Source: Triglochin maritima (lineage: Eukaryota; Streptophyta; Magnoliopsida; Alismatales; Juncaginaceae). From it: a stretch of 64,000 nt of DNA. Both the position numbers and the translations under genes were made by a program. The notes under the pieces are model-generated. The model was not told the DNA's origin and made no database searches. It saw only the letters and a program-made list of their open reading frames with translations. Below, piece after piece: positions 60,036-64,000 of this stretch. Position 1 is the first letter of the stretch. Each line of letters starts with the position of its first letter. The stretch lies in the NCBI GenBank assembly GCA_963682175.1, contig OY821787.1, positions 25,212,501 through 25,276,500 on the forward strand, given 5' to 3'.

Positions 60036-60513
60036 ATGTGGGTTAGAGAAAACCCTATAAATATGTCCCTCCTCCCTTCCTTGTTTAGACTAACGCAAAA
60101 TTCTTCTCTCTCCAATTTTCTCCATCATTCCATTCGAAATTCTCTTAGTTTTAATTGTGTGCTACAGATTAATATCTTTGGAGCATAGAATGGATTATTG
60201 GCTATATTTTAACTTCATATTAGAGATTGATTGACTAGCTTCGATCTCTCTAATCTTGTTTAGAGTTTTGTGAACACTTGGATGTAATTCCGAGGCGATT
60301 CGATGTGCAACCCAACTTTCGATTGTTAAGAGGGATTTGATAATCCCCTAGGTATGATCCAATCCATGTTTTTCAATATTAAATAGTTTATTATATATAT
60401 TGAAATACAATTAGGAATTTTGTAGATAAAATTGTTGAAAATATGAAAATCGATGCTAAATGCTTGTTGATATTTTTAAACTTATACACAATTATAGGGC
60501 ACGAAATCCTACA
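60036..60513 (+). repeat. Copia 1-family LTR, 3' fragment
   Basis: It matches the last 480 bp of the copia 1 LTR, with the TATA box CTATAAATA at 60055, the TAATCTTGTTTAGAGTTT-GTGAACAC block and the GAAATCCTACA end at 60513. No PBS follows. Its 5' part is missing because the Athila element lies there. Confidence 0.8.
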
Positions 60514-61417
60514 CACCCGTCCACTTCCATCACCTACACTTCTGACCAACAAGGAGTAAGCACATATACTTCCAGCACCTAAACAAGGAGTAAGCACTTC
60601 CTTATAGGTCATCTTCCACGTCGAAACATGCATGCTTCTCCTCCTATCCTCAACTACTCCATGTTCTCTACACCTCTGTAGTCTTTCTAGGATTTCCTTT
60701 ATGGTTGACATTGAGTTTTCTCTTTTGTTAGGTGCATTTGTAACTTCCGTTGCTGACGGTTTGCTAAGAGGCATGTGTTATCGAGGCATTTGTGTTGCGA
60801 CATTTGCTTGGCAAAACTAGTGAGTTTATTCTTCTCCCCGGATGTATTACTTTTGGTCAGCAAACAATTGAACTCCATTTTTGTTCTATGGATTTCCACA
60901 CCATATGCTTTCTTTACCCACTCACCAACTTCTTGATTGCTCCAATATTGCTTTGCCTTTTTTTAATTTTTTTTGGAACTACTTACTCAATAACTGCTAA
61001 ACTGATTGATTGACACAACGTCGTCTTGCTACGTGTTTTTTATTTTGTACAACTTCAATTTTGCCAACTTCTTATCAACTCCGCAATATATACATTGTAC
61101 TTAATTGCCTTTTACTACTTGCCTTAAATTCTACAAATTCAAATATATGGTTTGGTAGTTAACTTTTTATGTTGTTGGTTGCAACTACCGAGGTGACATT
61201 GGAATGCAAATGAGGAGGATGTGAAGACGCGTATCGTAGGCAAATACTTTTTAATATGGTTGCACCCGACAAGAACCCTAGTGGGAGCAATGAGACTAAG
61301 GCCAAATTAAAGCAGAACTTGGAGGCAAATGACATGATATGAGATGTGATTCATTCAGTTCTAATAATCACGCTTAGAATAGCTCAACTCAACCAACAAA
61401 TGCTCTCCTCACACTTG
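60514..61417. other. Intergenic DNA, no gene recognised
   Basis: ACAAGGAGTAAGCA occurs at about 60549 and 60582 and again near 63813. Short open frames do not resemble known proteins. Confidence 0.4.
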
Positions 61418-62429
61418 TACCGCAAGTGCACGACCGTGATGAAACTGTGGCAAGTACGGGTTGACTCCACAGGGAGGTGTGTCAACTTTGATTCTTCAGA
61501 AGTCAAGTGGAAAATAAGGGGAGAAGAAGTTTGATTACACTAAACAAGCAACTAACAAATGAGAAAGATGAAAGCACGAGAGTAACTGAAACTAAACGAA
61601 GCAACTAGAAAAGCAAGATGAAATTCAGTAAGGAAAACATCCAAAGGGTGGAGTGTGTGTACACAAGTAATAAGGTGGTGAAAAATGCATTCAATAAGAA
61701 ACAAGTGTAAGTTGTGTTTTCATGCATAGGAAGTACCTAGTGGTTGTGGCAAAACCTATCATTCCAATCACTAACCTAGTTGATTAACATGAGCATAAAA
61801 TCACTAACCTAGTTAATTAATGTGAGCATAAACAAGTTGGTTATTAAGAACCTAAACAACCATGAGAGGTGTCTAAAAGTTGTGGCAAAACTCATCAAGT
61901 TAAGTATTCTAAACCAAACAAGCATACATTCACATTCATCATACATTGCATAAAATAACATTCATTCTCATTCTTCATTGCATGTATAAACATCATCTCC
62001 ACCCCCAAAGGGGGATGGAACTACTCACTACACATTAAGCTAACAATTATGCTAAGATTTAAGGAAACAAAACATGCAAGACTAAAGGAAACAATATCTA
62101 ACTAAAAAGAATATATTTTATTTACATGACTCACATTATAATGTGGCATCCTCTCCACCTTGAGTTTTGCTTCAAAGGCTTACTCCAAGTAGAGAGAATG
62201 ACCACCAAGCAATGGGTAGTTTACAAAGGAGGAATATGAGTTCTATTTAGATACATGAAAAAGGCAACTGGGGACAATCCCCCGGTGGGGACTAATGCAA
62301 CATGCCTATAATAGACACAAACTACATAATCCACAACCATGCAAAACTGGGTCGGATTCTAACCAACATGAACCGCCAAGTGGATGTCTAGGGCCGCCAA
62401 TTGGTGGTCACATTTTGTCAGATGTGATT
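61418..62429 (-). repeat. Athila-family LTR fragment A, U5-side part
   Basis: It begins with the ACCGCAAGTGCACGACCG block and runs into U3. The TATA region is degraded (CTAAATAG, near 62244). It carries the palindrome pair at 62371-62388 and 62392-62409. The terminal bases next to a PBS are absent. Confidence 0.8.
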
Positions 62430-63075
62430 TGTTTAATCGATTAAAGTTTAGACCGCAAGTGCACATCCGTCAGTGAAGAATGGGCAAGTACGGGTCAATC
62501 CACGGGAAGGTGAGTAGCCTCTGATTTATCCGAAATCAAGTGGCAAAAAAGGAGAAAGAGATTTGATTATGTTAATCTAAACTACATTAAACTAGTAAGG
62601 AATTAATGCACAAGAAGGCAACTAGCTATGGACTAAAACTAAACTAAGAGAACTTAATACATGCCTGGAAATTAGGTAGTGAAACCCCTAAGGGGTGGAG
62701 TGAGTGTACACATTCAATAATGACGAGCCTAGATTTAGAGAGTGGTTGTCTGGGTTGATTTCTTCATGTGTGTTGCACGCGAGTTGGTTATTGGAGTTTA
62801 GGCCCGAATCGAATTGCCAAAATACTCCTCGTGATGGTGTGGAGCTTCTTGATTTGCTCATTGGTCCTTTTGGTTTACATCCGGGTCCTTCTCTCTTGCA
62901 TCTCAGTCCATAAGTCTTACAACTTAGTTTTTTTCTTGCTTTTCGGTCCTTTTTGTGCCTATTCTCCTCAAACCTGTTTATTCCTAAAACTTAAACATAA
63001 AACTCGTTACGTAGCATTGTTTAGGTTAAAGATAACGGATAAAAGACACAAATGTATGTATGATATGATGTCAAT
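62430..63075 (-). repeat. Athila-family LTR fragment B, internally deleted
   Basis: It has the ACCGCAAGTGCAC block at 62451 and the U3 terminal ATGATATGATGTCAAT at the other end. It is only about 646 bp because the middle is deleted near 62720. It seems to interrupt fragment A, which resumes at 63076. Confidence 0.65.
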
Positions 63076-63456
63076 TACGATCCGATTTCGCATATCTTTT
63101 TTAATGCGTCAATTCTTCACGTGGTGTGCACTCGGATTCGTTATTAGATTCTGGGCCTGAATCTAGTTGCTAAAATACTCCTCATGATTGTGTGGAGTTT
63201 CTTGGTTTGCTATTTGGTCCTTCTAGCTTACTTTCAGGTCCTTCCCTCTTATAGATGAGTCCATGTGTATGACGAAGAGGTCAAGTTTGTTTCATTTAAG
63301 TCATTTCTTCTTATATTTCAGTCATTTTCTCTTTTGTTCTCTTCTTTATTACTTAATACCTGAAAATACACAACAAATACTCGAGTAGCACAAAATTAGG
63401 GTAAAATTAAGGATATATAGCATGAATATGATGCATAATATGCTACTAATCAAGAT
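63076..63456 (-). repeat. Athila-family LTR fragment A, U3 part
   Basis: It continues the U3 sequence of fragment A (GATCCGATTTCGCATAT corresponds to 59677 onwards of the intact LTR). It ends at the LTR terminus GCTACTAATCA (63446-63456). Confidence 0.65.
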
Positions 63457-64000
63457 GTCTTTTGTGATGTTCTCCAAACCACTTCATTTTTTTTTTGGAT
63501 TTTTGGCTTCAATTTTTTTAATGTGTTTTCCAAGAGTTTTTTTGGTTTGAAGATTGGATTTACGTATTTTGTCTTTGAAATTAATGGTTTATTTATGTAC
63601 TTTTAAGGGATTTTGTTTTAAACATTGCATTTTTTGCAATTTTCCTTGACTTAATGGTTGGATTCTAACGTGTGTTTGTTGGTTTAAAGGTTCGAATTTG
63701 TGGTTATCTTTGGTTGCAATCTAACACCATAGAGGTGTCCTTATTAATACGATGGGTTGTTGTCTTCAACCCGTGTTGCACTCAAATTTGAACGTCTAAA
63801 GTTCCGACAAGCACAAGGAGTAAGCATTCCCCCACAAAGTCACTTTGTTGTCGTAAATTGTTTTTGTTCCACCATGTGTGCTTAACGACTTTTCTAATGC
63901 TATGGTAAACGATGCAACTAATGTTACAGGTTACATAGATATCACTTGTGTCACTTATCCGTCCATTTACTAAACAATTATGATTTTTACAACCCGTGAC
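63457..64000. other. Intergenic DNA, nothing recognised
   Basis: T-rich sequence with no supported gene or repeat boundary. Confidence 0.5.

Noticed and set aside
60391..60774. 127-aa frame on the minus strand
   Set aside because: It overlaps the copia LTR end at 60391-60513 and resembles nothing I recognise.

Overview
This is a eudicot nuclear genome segment. The evidence is plant cytochrome P450 exons of the CYP71 type with spliceosomal introns, AT-rich introns and intergenic DNA, and a dense load of plant transposons: Athila-type Ty3/gypsy, Ty1/copia, CACTA, PIF/Harbinger, hAT-like and Mutator/Ulp1-type remnants. I cannot name the species. No rRNA, tRNA or CRISPR was found, and I see nothing bacterial.

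Layout. 1-5706: 5' part of an Athila element on the minus strand, its gag split by a solo LTR in the opposite orientation. 5707-8460: decayed Ulp1-protease-type gene. 8603-9137: large foldback element. 9166-10455: decayed Harbinger transposase. 10544-10732: hAT-like mini-element. 12240-13348: LTR-like repeat. 15208-19604: the one convincing intact host gene, a three-exon CYP71D-like P450 of 492 aa. 20202-about 33590: a nest of CACTA elements split by a 9.3-kb copia element. 33590-36098: further copia LTR pieces. 37536-38211: Tourist-type element.

38706-52614 is a second P450, a tandem paralogue of the first in the same orientation. It is a pseudogene. A 4.8-kb copia element sits in exon 1, exon 2 has a one-base frameshift, the exon 3 acceptor is destroyed by a templated filler insertion, and exon 3 has a stop codon and a frameshift. 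Its introns hold a solo LTR (44481-45423), a two-gene Harbinger element (about 46700-50471) and an hAT-like element (50631-51376).

53400-54400 holds a doubtful Mutator-like N-terminal remnant. 54400-60035 is a second, truncated Athila element inserted in a copia LTR. 61418-63456 is a pile of Athila-family LTR fragments.

Functionally, only the first P450 looks able to make a product: an ER-anchored mono-oxygenase, probably of specialised metabolism. Everything else is transposon-derived or broken. I did not find a previously undescribed multi-gene system. The most unusual signals are regulatory or structural: snRNA-type USE-like boxes in an Athila LTR promoter at a fixed 32-bp distance from TATA, an exact USE inside a CACTA element, 18-bp palindrome pairs at a constant 21-bp pitch, and the templated filler at the P450 splice site.
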